64,000 nt of DNA from NCBI GenBank assembly GCA_029851415.1, contig CM056744.1, forward strand, positions 15,817,268 to 15,881,267, written 5' to 3'. Below, piece by piece: positions 36,694-49,599 of the stretch (within the stretch, counting starts at the first letter, position 1; every line of letters begins with the position of its first letter). This DNA comes from Eretmocerus hayati (taxonomy: Eukaryota; Arthropoda; Insecta; Hymenoptera; Aphelinidae). The position numbers and the translations under genes are program-made. The notes beneath the pieces are model-generated. The model saw nothing but the letters and a program-made list of their open reading frames with translations, was not told the origin of the DNA and ran no database searches.

Positions 36694-39600
36694 ATAAATA
36701 TCGACCAGGAGAAAGAATTGGTCATACATGTAGAGATTTTCAGAATTTGACCAACACATTCACTGTGATCAGCGACCCATCGGTGAAGCACATAATTTTT
36801 CCGTTATTCAATTTCCACCGACTCATGTGTATTCGGAAAGAAATTTGTTATAGAATGCCATGAGTTGCGTGCCCGGTTCATCGACGAAGAAAAGATGATG
36901 AAGGCCGGCACCGTATAAAACGTACTATTCAATGCTGTTCGAACATTATCATGCATGTAAATTAGCCATGAATTGAATTCATAATTTTCTTATAAATTTT
37001 GATAAGCTCAATAGTTTATAGCTCATCCAAATCAAGAACAGGTCTCATAGACGGATTTTCAGATGTATTTTCAGTTCAATTTTTAACTAACTTTCTTCAG
37101 TAGACCTTTCACGAAATTTGTAAAGCAAGACTCCGAAAGTTTCAATCCTATCCTATTGGTGGCTCCGAGAGGTTGGTAACACCTCAGAAACTCATCTGTG
37201 ATATTTCTTGTACGAACTTTTTTTCCCTTTCCATGACAACTTTTGGATAGAATTTTTGATAGAATTATTCGATACTCTTGACAGATAGTGTAATTTGGAC
37301 GCAGGTTGTGGAAGGACCTATTGGCTAAAATTCATAGTCGTTAATCCGCTGACTCTAATCTCGGATTAGCGACTAAGAATTCCAGCCATTCAGTACTTCA
37401 TTAAAATCTTATTCAAGCTCGTCACAGATTATGTATATATATATAGCCTTATTTTCAAAAGCGACCAATATAGAGATTTGATTGTACAAAAAATTTCCAC
37501 ATTTCAAAATACCTCTATCGAAAATTCTCAAACACAAGACTGAGCAAATGAGACCACCACCTATCCGAACCCTCCAAAAACATGCTAGTCCAGCACACAC
37601 CACCGAAAATAATCTATTAAATAAAATTCGACTCGTTCAAGTCCGAAAATCGCAAAGTCAATTTTCGCCAAACAGTCGTACGCCAAACTAACACTTACTA
37701 ACTACCTCAAACGATTCACGGTACATAAGTAGTTTTTCTCACCATTCAAAATTTAGAACCCTCAAAACCGGTAGTAGTATTTATTTTCAGTACGCGAAAG
37801 TTGAGCTCTTTGGGGTTTTAGGTTATAAAGTCATCCTGTAGTTATTATGTTATGACTCGACTCGACGGATATAACAGGAAAACATTTTACGAGTGTTCTA
37901 CACAATGCGAATTAGATAATTTTATGTCTCTGTCTTGCTTTACCAGTTGTTGGTTGGTGATTTTCTAGATGAAGAGGAAAGAGAAATAGAGAATAGGATA
38001 ATACGAGAGTCGGTCGTGATTTTCGTACAATGTGACTTTGTGCCTGTGTGTGTATCTCATTCTCTCTCTCTTACTTTGAGCTCGGAGTTGAGACTGTTCC
38101 GGTGTGAGAGGGTATATTTAGCACAATGCGAATTAATTTCGAACTCCCCGAGTGCTTTTCGCAAGCGATTTAGTAGCTCTGTGCCGTAGTAATGCGTCAT
38201 CCTGGTTATGTCTGACTAAATTTGGATATTACTACTTGTTGCGGATGATTTTAGAAGTGATGGAGAGTTTGGGTAGACTGAGATTGAAATTTTTGAAATT
38301 GGCAAAGGTAGGATTTTGGTTCCGTTTGTTTATTTGTACCTAGATTCTTGTATGGGTGATTTTGGTTATTTGATCGCAATGAAAATCGACTCGGTTGAAT
38401 GAAAAGCCATGGGATCAGAACTTGAGCGAGATTTTTTCCAATTCTCAGTATTTGCTGAATTAGCCAGTGGTGTGATTCCTGGAGATAATTACTCTAGCAT
38501 TTTTTTCGGGAGTATGAGTTTCTTCCATTAGTCATGGAGACGTAGAGAGGTAGAAGATAGTGAGTGAAATCCCTTTAAAAAAGTATTTCCTCAATATCAC
38601 TGTATATTTTGTTCTATGTGTATGAGAATAACCAAATCCAGTCTTTTGTGAGATTCGAATGCAGAGTCCAAGAAATGTTGTGAGAGTACGTTTTTTTGAT
38701 TAATTCTTGAAATTGAGCATCAGAGTTTTTTTTTAGGAGAATTTACACATAACTGATTGGGGGACACATTATGACAATATCCCAGCTGAATGATCTTATT
38801 TCGAATAAACATTTTCCGAAAATAGTGGGTCATACTATTGAAGATCTTCCTATCCCCCTCTCAATTTCTCTCACCAGTGATGTATTTTAACCGGAAAAAT
38901 TTCTAAGTATTTTCACGGGACAATTCCTATGAATTTTCTCAGACGGTTGATGCATACACAGTTCTTGAATGTGCCTGTTGGAGAATCACTCTTTCTATGG
39001 AAATTCATCAAATTGGAAAATCCCGACGGTAATCCAGTAAGGAATGTTGGATGATGGAATAAGTTCAAATGAGCAACATGAATGTTCCATTCATTACAGG
39101 ATCGTTCCCCAATCTCGTTCTCTGCAAGAAGTTTTCGTTCACTGTTGTTTACCCTCCCGATGCAAGCTGTTCTGTAAAAAAATTCGCCCGCAGCTATTCA
39201 GAAAATTCAATCTTCCTATCGAATGAGAAAATTCTTGGAATCCGAATCGGAAGCGGCATATGTGGTTGAGTTCAAAAAAGTGAGAAATCTGAAGATTCAG
39301 ATTGACGAATTGGTAGAAAGAAAACGCAATTAAGTTAATCCCATCGATTCCATTCATACTTTTTCGCTTTTTTAAACACTTCATCAACAATGAGATTCCT
39401 TCCTTCATTCGATAAAACTTCCATCAATATCAAATATTCGCTCATTTTGATGTAGAATTGAAAAATCTCATATGCATTAAGTTTCATAAAACATATGTAC
39501 AACCCCATCTATATATGCAAACAGAATAATCAGCGTCACCAAACTGCCTCGTAACGTTTCACACGAGTAGTTCTATAGTTTCTGGCATGACTGCCAACTC

Positions 39601-42258
39601 ATGCAACCCTATCTATCTATGTGTTTTTGTGAAAGTGTGTGTATGTGTGAAATCTGGTGCCGAGATTAACCTGTTACTCCACATCTCATACTCAAACATT
39701 TTCGTCCATCCAGAACGTCCCGTTGAAAATATATAGACCTTCCCAAGTGAAAATTACTAAATGAGGCTCTCTTGGATCGTGGCTGCATGAGTAATGCAAG
39801 AGGTAAGGTTTGTAGGAATTTAGACCGAATTTTCAGAGTACTTGGAATAGTTATACGTATATCTATATTGAGTGTGAAGATAATGAGCTGTCGGATTAAG
39901 GGTGGAAGTAGGAATCTTGATGATAATGACACTCGAATGGAGGTGACTGTGAAATTTAGGTTGCGGTAATTTGAGAATTTGAGAAAAATAGATGAGGAGT
40001 GAACTCGTAATTAGACTCTTCTGTGAGCTCTGTGATGACGCATCTGGGTCGAGATTTTTTTAATTCCTTTTCGAATGACTGAGGCAATCGTGTTGTTCGA
40101 TTGTATACTGAAGATGTTAGGGTTTGAGTTACGCTTGAATTGGCTGTTTTTAAAAGCTCTGGGTTGCGAGAAAGCAATAGTTCTGTGCTTGAAAATCCAG
40201 TAATTGGATGATTCGAGGGATGATCTCTGAATTTTCCAAACGAGATTCGCTCTTTTTTCGACTCTTCCCACTCATTATCTCGGAATTCTAAGCGAAAAGG
40301 TATCGTGGTGTCGACAATGACCCTACAATTTTTTTTTTTTTTTTTTTGCTATAATCGATGGGTGTTTTTACAAGAATACAATTTTTCGATATTTTTTCTT
40401 GATGAATCATGCACACCGTCATCGGATAAATGATTTTGTTAATAAAATTCTGTTTCCAGAATTGTTCAGAGATTCTGATTCTGCGTCGAAATTCTGAAAC
40501 GATGAGTACAAACTGATCCAAGAATAGCCCAATCAGTGCTTTTTCCGTTTGCTAATAGAGTGAGAAGACTATCTTATTATCAGACTTTTACTCGGCACTT
40601 AACGATCACTCTCGTAACAAGAATGAGAAAAAAATCAGAAAAAACCCTGTGAATAATTTCATCATCTAAGAGACAAGTTGCACTATTGAAAAAATTTTTG
40701 GAATCTTGGACAAGAATCTACTTTTCGACTAATTTACAAGCGACGTTTATGGTCCCCATAATTTTCTTGTGTGTTATTTCATGGTTCAAATGAATGAAGC
40801 AAGGAAAAAAATGAATTCTCCTTTATTCAAATCTTTGAGTAAAATGTAATTCCACCAAAAGCAGTCATTTTCCGATTTCTAAACTCATGAATTTTTCATT
40901 CAGATTTCTTCGAAAATGTGATGAACATTATTATGAAGACATTATCATCAATCATAGAAATTATTGGTGATTAAAAACGGATACGATTCGATAACCAATC
41001 TTCAAATCCTAACCTCTGCAATTAACCGCAATGCACAAACGAATTCATCCCCAAGTTTGACATCAAAATTGAGAAGTACGGAGTCCCAAACAACTTGTCT
41101 CGTGTAATCAATCTACGCAAGAAACTCCAAACCCACCCTGTACAAGATCAAAATTTCACGACATCAATGGAGTCAAGTCAAGTCAGCCTGCCAAACTCTA
41201 TACTCAACGAGGTCAAACTGACACACTCCTAGTATATAATATCCTCCACACCGACAAATTAATTCTCTAGCTCATCCGGTCTACTACCCTCATCAATCCT
41301 TCATCTCACCCCTCCCCCCACCTTCCCCCATCTCTTATCCCTATACTCTATCGTTTCCTCTATGCTATACAAGTGCATACATACACTAAAACCGGCTATT
41401 CACTCCAAAATCCTTCGATTTCAACCAACTCCCGTGGAGCAAATTAGGACATACTCCAAAAGCCATATATATATATATATATTCTATACTGTAGTTGTAG
41501 CTCAAACAGCCCGAAAGAAATTGCTGAACGACAGCCTCTCGAAGCAAATGAACCAAAGGCTAGATATAGATATCTATAGATATATACACATATGGAATCG
41601 ATAGAAACTAATAAACTGATGGAGAAGTGTAGCTATACTTCGTCGTGCACTCGATTTACTAATTTTGGGTCTGGATCAAAACGGTTGGATGGGAGAAACT
41701 CGAGTTTGTATGAAGCTGCTGTTGTATATGGGAAATATTGGATGGATTATTGAGTTTGGTACAATATTGCAATTGTAAGTTGAGGGTTAGAAGTACTATG
41801 TTTCAAACTCGATGCGTCATATGTGCTTGTGGCTTGGATTGATTTATTCGTAAACGACGATATTGCTGAAGTTTGGTATGACGGTATTTTGAACTTTTCA
41901 AAAATTTTCAAATGTTCCACTGCCTTAATGAAATATCGACTTTATGGGGTTCGAAGCTCTTTTCTGTATATATTTTTGAATAAAAATTGGTACTATTGCT
42001 TGATTAGGAAAGTTGATTTCAATTCATGATATGTCTTTCCGGATGCATTGGGTTATTCATAAAACAGAGATTCATACCATATATTTGAACGAATCCCTCG
42101 TCAGAAGAAACCAGTACATCTCAAAACCTAAATCAGCCCGTGATTTTCTGAGGATTCCTTTCGAAAAATTATATCTTTCAATCTCTTGTGGGTCTGACAG
42201 GAGAGATTTGAAGAAATTGCTTCTCGTGCAACAACAATTCGGAGAAAAGGGTCAAAAA
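36694..42258. other. No gene seen (5.6 kb)
   Basis: AT-rich DNA with short frames only and no protein family recognised. A T-run lies at 40329-40347 and a short AT run at about 41466-41480. The region may be intronic or intergenic. Confidence 0.4.
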
Positions 42259-42260
42259 TA

Positions 42261-43096
42261 CCGTCAAATTGGGTAATTTTGGTACGTTTTCGGTGCTTTT
42301 CATTTTGCTTGGCTCCGCATTCCAAAATACATTGACAAAATCCAAATCAATCAGTATAAATCGAAAGCTCACAGTCTCAGCTTTCGATTGATGGGCTACA
42401 AAGTTCAATTTGATGCGTCTGAACTGGAGCTATTAGCAGTTTTGTAAGTGTACCAAAGTTAGACCCCGATGGGGCAACTTTGGTACACTTACAGAATATT
42501 TTAACTCTACCCACCATCATGTGAGTGAACTAATTTTAATCGTTCAGACGTCTCATTCTAAGCCTTTTGAAACATTTTAAAACCTCATAGACCATCACTC
42601 GACTCAAGATCAGTTGAAGAGAAGCTGTCATAGGAAGGTGTTCTGAAGTTACCCTATCCTCATGCTTCTTACCTAGAGTGGGGTAACTTTGGTACGTTTT
42701 TTTATGGTATTTTCCCCTGTTTTTCATTCATTAAAATTCCAAATGCTTCAAATACCCCAATGTAACGATGGTTTCTTCAACATGGTGATATATGTGATGG
42801 AAATGTAGCACTATACACCCGTAGTTCGTTCCGGAACACTTTTTGCCAGGTACACTAACTGGACCACTCGAGTATCAGTGCTAAATCTCTCTTTTTAGAA
42901 AAAGCTTCGATAAACGACTACAATTATTCACACGGGATCTACGGTGGCTCAACACATCGTTTGTGTGTGTGCCAAGAAGGGAGGATAGGTTTCAGAGCGA
43001 TAGAATCATTCACCTTGCCGAATGCAGCTCTGAAAGTCATTTTTCAGGGGTGTACCAAAGTTGCACCCACTGTACCACAGTTACCCAATTTGACGG
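42261..43096. mobile_element. TA-flanked TIR element, 836 bp
   Basis: CCGTCAAATTGGGTAA at the left is exactly inverted at the right end (TTACCCAATTTGACGG); similarity continues into TTTGGTAC. TA flanks both sides (42259-42260 and 43097-43098), consistent with Tc1/mariner-type insertion. Internally GGGGTAACTTTGGTACG (about 42679) and GTGTACCAAAGTTGCACCC (about 43050) repeat the end motif. A near-perfect small palindrome sits at 42444-42492. No coding sequence was recognised. Confidence 0.8.
42444..42492. repeat. 49-bp palindrome inside the 42.3-kb element
   Basis: GTAAGTGTACCAAAGTT pairs perfectly with AACTTTGGTACACTTAC across a 15-base centre containing ACCCCGATGGGG. The outer GTAAGTGTACC matches the ends of the 15269 and 48759 elements, so it may be a minimal relative nested here. 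Confidence 0.85.
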
Positions 43097-43570
43097 TAGT
43101 GTTTTTTCATACACTCTGCTTGAAAGTGCAGTTTTGTCAGAAAATATAGTATGATACACGGAGGTGAAATTTCCTTTCTGCATTTTCGTGATGATTCTTA
43201 CCCCAACCCACGGCTCGAACCTGAACCCCATCACTCGCACGCAAAAATAGTACATGATTGCACTGGGCGCATACGTTTATTCTGAGCGTGAGGAACTTTT
43301 TATCCTTGCTTTGCTCGGGGAATAAGGTCTTCCAGCGCCCGAATTGAGTGTGAACGCTGAGCCATTTCCGTCACGTTTCAACCAGAATCCATATTTTCTC
43401 ATCACACAACCCACTCACTAGATCACAACAAAGATAGAAATAACTTCTCAAAAATATTCCACTTCATGCATCCTGGATCTCAAACTCTTTCTACTATTTC
43501 TTGAAGAATCTACAAGATAGCAATGATACGATGGTTTCCAAAAGGCTAATAAAAGAAATTTCGGGGCTCA

Positions 43571-43898
43571 CCAGGAGAGGTCACCACATCCGGATCACGG
43601 ATTTGGCTGAAACTTTGGTAATAGTCTTTTTTTAGTGCCAAAAGATGAAACCTAAAATTATAGACCCTAACGCTCAAGCGTTTCCGAGCTACAGCCAAGG
43701 ACATTAGCATTGCAGGTATACCTATATGTAAAATGTTTAACATGGGCCCATATGGACAATGCTATTGCCTGAAGATGTAGCTCGGAAACGCTTGAGCGTT
43801 AGGGTCTATAATTTTGGATATCGTCTTTTTGTGCTAAAAGAAGACTATTCCCAGAGTTTCAGCCAAATCCGTGATCCGGATGTGATGACCTCTCCTGG
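43571..43898. mobile_element. 328-bp palindromic MITE
   Basis: CCAGGAGAGGTCACCACATC then CGGATCACGGATTTGGCTGA are inverted at the right end with few mismatches. The arms continue through AATAGTCTT and GACCCTAACGCTCAAGCG to a loop near 43700-43768. Mirrored short frames in the two arms are a by-product. The family relative is at 11858-11984. No TSD was identified. Confidence 0.8.
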
Positions 43899-44570
43899 TC
43901 AGAATTCACATATATCTCCCGTACCTCTTCCAGACCTACGTAGTTCCGGGATAAATGCGATAGATGAATTCGAACCATTGTGATGATTCAAGAAGGAAAT
44001 TCATTCCAAAGAAACAAGGAACATCTTGCGATTCATCCATAATGATCAAGCCCGAGCGTGGGGTAGTGTGGGCGGAGTAGGTTGGAGTGGGCCAGAGATT
44101 GCAGAAGAATTGTATAGTATAGGGAGATTCCTTTTCCTTCGGTAGGCCGGGAAGGGAATTACTCACAGGCACACACAAGAATGTGGGCACCATCGGATGA
44201 CCGGTATCTACCAACTAAGCCCCCCCCCCCCGCCCGAGGGTGCCAGCCACCAACCCGAAGGTTATAGTCTCACAAGAAAGGAGGAAGAAATAGAGAATAG
44301 AGCAAAGATGAGAGATTCAAGGGGGCTTGCGAAGAAACGGGATCCGTGAAGCGATCTAAGATGGCACTTAGGACTCATACGCACAGGAGCAAACGGAATG
44401 GTGAAAGCACAACACTGGGGCGGGAGAGTTGTCAGGAGACTGGGCCCCTACTCATCTCTGCTGGGCCCGGGGAGTGCGTCTGCCTTCCACGATCAACGAA
44501 GGATCTCCCTTGCGATTAACTGGGGCCGAAGAGTCGTTATTCTCCCAAGATCCGAGGATCTCCGTTGCGG

Positions 44571-44717
44571 CAGTGGCGTAGTCCAAAGGAGGGGGGCGAT
44601 TGCCCCCACCCCTCGAGCCAAAAATTTAACATGGGTAATGTAGGACCGCTTCCCTCAAATTGGGGAGCCGTCCAATGGGACCACCCCTCCCGATCTGAAT
44701 CCATGGATCCGCCCTTG
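44571..44717. mobile_element. hAT-type MITE in tandem unit 1
   Basis: It begins CAGTGGCGTAGTCCAAAGG and ends CCATGGATCCGCCCTTG, a diverged TIR pair of the CAGTGGCGGATC type common in hAT MITEs. It is flanked by CGTTGCGG (44563-44570) and CTTTGCGG (44718-44725), an 8-bp duplication with one mismatch. Confidence 0.8.
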
Positions 44718-45221
44718 CTTTGCGGGGGATGAACATGTAATTACTTTGGTAGGCCGGGAAGGGGAAATCTTCATAGACACTCACAAGAGTGCGAGCAGTG
44801 TCAGATGCGTCCGGGAAAACTCGGGCACCTACCGACTAAAACCTCTTATCACAGGGCGCCAGCCCAAAGGTAGTCCTAGAAGAAGAAAAGAAGGAGCAGA
44901 GAGTAGAGAAAAGATGAACGATACGAAAGGGAGGGGGGGGGGGCTTGCGAAGGAGCGGGAGTCTTGGAGCGATCCAAAATGCCACTCAGGGCTCATACGC
45001 ACAGAGGCGAACAGAATGATGAGAGCACACACACGGGTGCTGGGGCCTAAGACTGGGGGCGGGTGAATTGTCGTGTGCTCTCGGGATTTAAAAATCCCTT
45101 TCGTTGAAAGAATGCGTCCGGGGAGTGCGTCTGCTTTCCAGGATCAACAAAGGATCCCGCTTGCAGTAAACTGAGGCCACGGAGTCGTTATTCTGCCAAG
45201 ATCCGGGGATCTCCCTTGCGG

Positions 45222-45378
45222 CAGTGGCGGATCTAAAGGGGGGTGGAGAGGTGGTCAGCCCCCTCCCCCGCCCTAAAGCCGAAAATTTAACATGTTTCAT
45301 ATAGGACCGCTCCCCTCAAACTGGGGGACCGTCAAATGGGATCGCCCCTCCCAAACTGAATCCATGGATCCGCCCTTG
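45222..45378. mobile_element. hAT-type MITE in tandem unit 2
   Basis: It begins CAGTGGCGGATCTAAAGG and ends CCATGGATCCGCCCTTG. The flanks are CCTTGCGG on both sides (45214-45221 and 45379-45386), a perfect 8-bp duplication that fits hAT. It is inserted at the same place in the unit as the copy at 44571. Confidence 0.85.
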
Positions 45379-45865
45379 CCTTGCGGAGGATGAACATGTA
45401 TTTTTTTTGGTAGGCCGGGAAGGGGAAATCTTCATAGACACCCACAAGAGTGTGGGTAGTGTCGGATTCACCCGAGAAGATTCGGGCACCTACCGACAAA
45501 CACCCGTCTCCGGAGGGCGCCAACCCGAAGGTTATAGTCCCAGAAGAAGGAAGGAAGAAGTCGAGAGTAGAGGAAAGATGCAAAATACAGGGAGGCTTGC
45601 GAAGAAGCGGGAGCCCTGAAGTGGTCCAAGATGCCGCTCAGGGCTCATACGCACTGAGGCGGACGAGGTGGTTAAAGCACACACACGGGTGCTGGGGCTG
45701 AAGACTGGGGGCGGGGGAGTTGTCGTGTGCCCCCAAGATACTAAGATCTCTTTTGCCGGAAGTTTGAGGTCGGGGAGTGCGACTGCCTCCCAGGATCAGC
45801 GTAGGATCTTCTTTGTGTTTAACTAAGGTTGGGGGGTCATTACTCTCCCAAGATCCGAAGATCTC

Positions 45866-45873
45866 CCTTGCGG
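45866..45873. other. Empty hAT target site in tandem unit 3
   Basis: CCTTGCGG occurs once here in the context AGATCTCCCTTGCGGGGGAT, which is the uninterrupted form of the site occupied by MITEs in units 1 and 2. Confidence 0.8.
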
Positions 45874-45895
45874 GGGATAAACATGTAAGTTTAAA

Positions 45896-48758
45896 GCACT
45901 TGATGTAACTTTAGGCACACAAAAAAATGTCCGGTAAGAATTATTGCAAGTAGCTACCTAGGTTCCAGAGTGCGATAAGCGCCACCGCACTTGCTGAAAT
46001 CGATCGAATTCGAAGGCTGCCGTTGCGCTTGCTGTGAGTGGCGTTAGCTGCACCGCTTGCTGAGGGTCCTAGAAGGGAGTTGAGATATGATCTTTCATAC
46101 TTTGCCCAGCTCCGTGTTATTTTTTATACCTTTATTGATGGAATCATTAATATATGTATAGTAAATACACGGTGTTTGGGCAAAACATGGCGGATCGAAA
46201 CCAACGTGTTTCGACCTCCTTCTAGGGACCTTACGCTTGTTTCATCATCCGCCGTAATGTCCGCCACAGCGTCCACTTATTTTCGGTAGAAATTCGAGAT
46301 TAGCAAAAGTAGTAGAGTCGGAACGATCTCGACAGCTGATATGCTAACAAAATTAAAGCTTGGATCAGATTGTGTGTCAAGTAATAGCCAGAGCCACTGA
46401 TTAAACTCAGATTCGACATAAATATTCACATTCATCATGTAGTATGTACAATGTGACACAAATACAGAATTCCGAGACTATGTTACTTAGTTTGCATTCA
46501 AAAAAAATTGTAACCACCAAACTGCTTTTGAGCTAACAAATGGTAAAATTTTATCCTCGATTTTGTTCTTTATAATATGAGGCGTCCCTTCAAAACATGT
46601 CAATAAGACTCATAAGATACAAAATACTCTTTGCCATCAATATCACCAAAAGGAAATCGAGCGTTGTCTCATTCATTCTCTCAAGATACGAAACCACGCC
46701 ACGCGACGTCGTTCAACTAACAAACTCGAAACTCGAAACTACTATATACAATGTCAACTTCTCATCTTAACTAACGATGGGATACCCTATACATTCAATG
46801 TTCACCCGCTGTTCACCGTATTTATCTGTTAAATTATTCGACGATATAGAACTCCTTTCGGATGATCTTCTTGAGAATTTGTGATTACAAGTGCTGGATG
46901 AAATTTTGAGCATCTGGATGGAAAATCGTATTAGACGTTGGAATTTTACTTCGAATCGCTTTCCATAGCATCATAAGAAACTGCTCGACTGAATATTCTG
47001 GGTTTGCCTTCGCCCTGTTTCTCCTCCTCCTTCTTCTTCTGCTTCTTCTTCTTAGCGTAAAATTGCTCTGATGAATTTTGAGAGGTTACGTAAGGGTAAG
47101 CCAAATTATTCCGAGTTGATGAATAATTGTTAAGTTGGCTGTACTTCCGAGGAAAAGTCTTGGGAGTGGTTGAGAGTTATGTAATGAATACCGAATTTTT
47201 CAAAAGTTCCTATGAATCTTTGAATGAGAAATCTCACTTGTCTTGAGAGTATCAATCCTGATAATTTTTCAAATTGCTATATAATAAGAGAATCACCTTC
47301 ATAAATGAGCTACTTTTCATCACAACATCTTTGCCAATGGACAAATTTCCTTGATTTTCATGATAGGTATGAACATTCCACTCTATCCGTATAAGTCGGT
47401 AATAAATATTCCGAATCAGTCATCCTTTACTGATTAGTTGGGGAATTTCATCAACTCATCACAGAGTTTTACTGTGAATCACTGCAATAATGCTCTGATT
47501 GAATGAATTTGGATCAATTGGTGCGCAGCGAACAAATTATTTCGAATTCTTTCATTTTGAACTGATGATAAAATACATACTGCCAGATTATTTGATTTCT
47601 TCCAAAGCGTAATCGTGCATCATATCACATGACTCAACTTCAGTAATGTATCGGTGCAGAATATCCTCTTATATTCAATGATACTATCGATCAGAGTGAA
47701 ATAATCATTCTGAAATTTTTTCCGACAACAGAGGAACAAAATTCAACCAAGTCCGTGAGTTCTCTAGGTATACCACAATATCAAAGAATTCATCTGGATA
47801 ACCATGAAAAGGGCCCTCAAAAATAAAGTACAAAACTCTTTACAGCATTTACCGGAAGAATACGAAACTCACGTGTGGTATAAGTATCAAGTACATCCCA
47901 CAACACAATGATACTCTTGAGCCAACAATTCTTGTGTACCGTACCATTACGACCGACGTACTTTGATACCAAGATGCCTCTTTTGGCTAAATGGTCTACT
48001 TTGGCTCATCCTTCGATGCCACTTTACGAGCTCAATTCAATGCTATGAGAGTTAGTTCAAGAAAGTATAGATGGAAGGATTGAGGAAGTATCAGATATAT
48101 AGAGGTGGACGAAAGGCGATGGCCTTTCTGCGGTGGAAAAGTTTTCACGTTTATGTGGATGGAGAGGTATATAATCCGTGACCGGATCTGGGAAATTGAG
48201 AAATGGGTTGGGAAATCCGAATGTTGTACACGTGATAGATCGACCGGAAGAATGTTTCTAATCGATATTTTTCTTCTTGAGATTTCTTTGATGAAGTTTT
48301 GTAGGAGTATGTGTGGGAATGTCTCAAAATCTGGATACTCTGAAAGATTTTCAAATTCGTTGTACTGTAGGGATCAAAATGATCAATTTTCTAGTTTATT
48401 CAAGTACAGAATTTAGGCTCTAGTGGGAATATCTCGTTGATTGAATAATAATCAGCCATTGAATAGCTAAAATGGCTTTACTTGATCGCTAAATAGGCCA
48501 GAAACGTCACAACTGTTCGACCTACTCATAATTACGGATAAGAACCTAACCATTTCGTGTAGAATAATTCTGATTACTTCCGGGAAAGCGGAGATTTCCA
48601 TAAAAAAGATCGATTCTGAAAATTACCTCTCTGCAAAGTTATTTTTAGCCCGATTCAAGACACTTGAGTCATGTTCAACAATGCAATTTTCATTTCACGG
48701 ACTCAATACAACTGAGAAGGAATAGCTCATCATATTCTATACAGGACTTCAATATGTA
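45896..48758. other. No gene seen (2.9 kb)
   Basis: Nothing recognised except a pyrimidine-rich CTTCTTCTT stretch at about 47015-47055. No exon with convincing splice sites was found. Confidence 0.4.
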
Positions 48759-49597
48759 AGGTAAGTGTACCCAACTTGCCCCCATTAAGCCATTTTCTTT
48801 ATAACTTTGGCCCATCTCCATATTTTCCAACGTACTTTAGCTCATTTTAAAGCGACCTCCAAAATGAGCTAAAATGAGCTAAGATACGTCCAATTTGGAT
48901 GAAGTGGAGCCGAGCTGTTTGAATTCTCTCAAAAGGTGATTTTTGAGAGTTTACAAAAGTATGTACCCAACTTGCCCCCATCATTAAAAACAATGTAAAT
49001 CGGCGATGAAGTGAATAGAATCGCTTTGATCCGTTTTGATCACCGTGCAGCGACATTTGTAGCTTTTAACTGGTTCAAGACATCGTTTCCGACCTATTTC
49101 GACGTGATAAACACGTTCTGAGTGGTAAAAAAAAAAGCCATACTGCACGCCTTTCCGGGATAACCATATGGGGGCATGTTGGGTACACTCCGATGTCGGC
49201 CTTCTTGAATCTCGAATCATCTCCGTGTTTTGCACATAAAACAGCTCCATATTCAAATTTTGCAATTTCAAAAAATGGATTTTGAAGGTCTTGAAACAAG
49301 GAATCGAATGCGCTAAGATACGTCAAGATTGGTCGAATAAAAATAAATTGGCACCGGTTTTAGTGAACGCGATTTCCTCGGTGATTTCTTAGCCGAGCAA
49401 ACACGAAAAATGGAAAACTCACTTTATATTCTCTGGAGAACGCAGAAATGATCCGGGGTCGATGAAAACTACGTATTTTCTCATATTTTAACATAACAAA
49501 CGTAAAAAAAATATGCGGGAAGGTCAACGAGCGCCCATTCCTGAGATCGGCATATGGGGGCAAGTTGGGTACAGAGGCAAGTTGGGTACACTTACCT
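48759..49597. mobile_element. TA-flanked TIR element, 839 bp, parent-type copy of the 15.3-kb MITE
   Basis: The ends are AGGTAAGTGTACCCAACTTG and its inverse, with TA on both sides (48757-48758, 49598-49599). GTACCCAACTTGCCCCCAT recurs internally at about 48963. Inverse forms (ATGGGGGCATGTTGGGTAC) recur at about 49169, and the right end itself is doubled (GGCAAGTTGGGTACAGAGG). Frames inside carry no recognised transposase. The superfamily is inferred from the TA flank only. Confidence 0.82.
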
Positions 49598-49599
49598 TA

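Larger units (their letters stand above)
44141..45895. repeat. Three-copy tandem array of roughly 0.6-kb units
   Basis: GGTAGGCCGGGAAGGG starts the units at 44141, 44748 and 45409 (spacing 607 and 661 bp). Each continues with TCATAGACAC-like sequence, CACAAGAGTG, GGCGCCAGCC/GGCGCCAACC, a purine-rich GAAGAAG tract, GCTCATACGCAC, ACACACGGGTGCTGGGG and AGATCTCCCTTGCGG. Copies are clearly diverged. The third ends at about 45895 and lacks the MITE found in the first two. The array is much more GC-rich than its surroundings. Frames of about 70-106 codons run through it, but no protein family was recognised. Confidence 0.85.

Noticed and set aside
37331..37372. AATCCG/CGGATT inverted repeat as a regulatory hairpin
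   Set aside because: Short, imperfect, and with no gene or element boundary beside it.
44746..45066. 106-codon frame in the tandem array, with relatives at 45407-45701
   Set aside because: The frames shift between units and follow the DNA repeat; no codon-level conservation is evident by eye.
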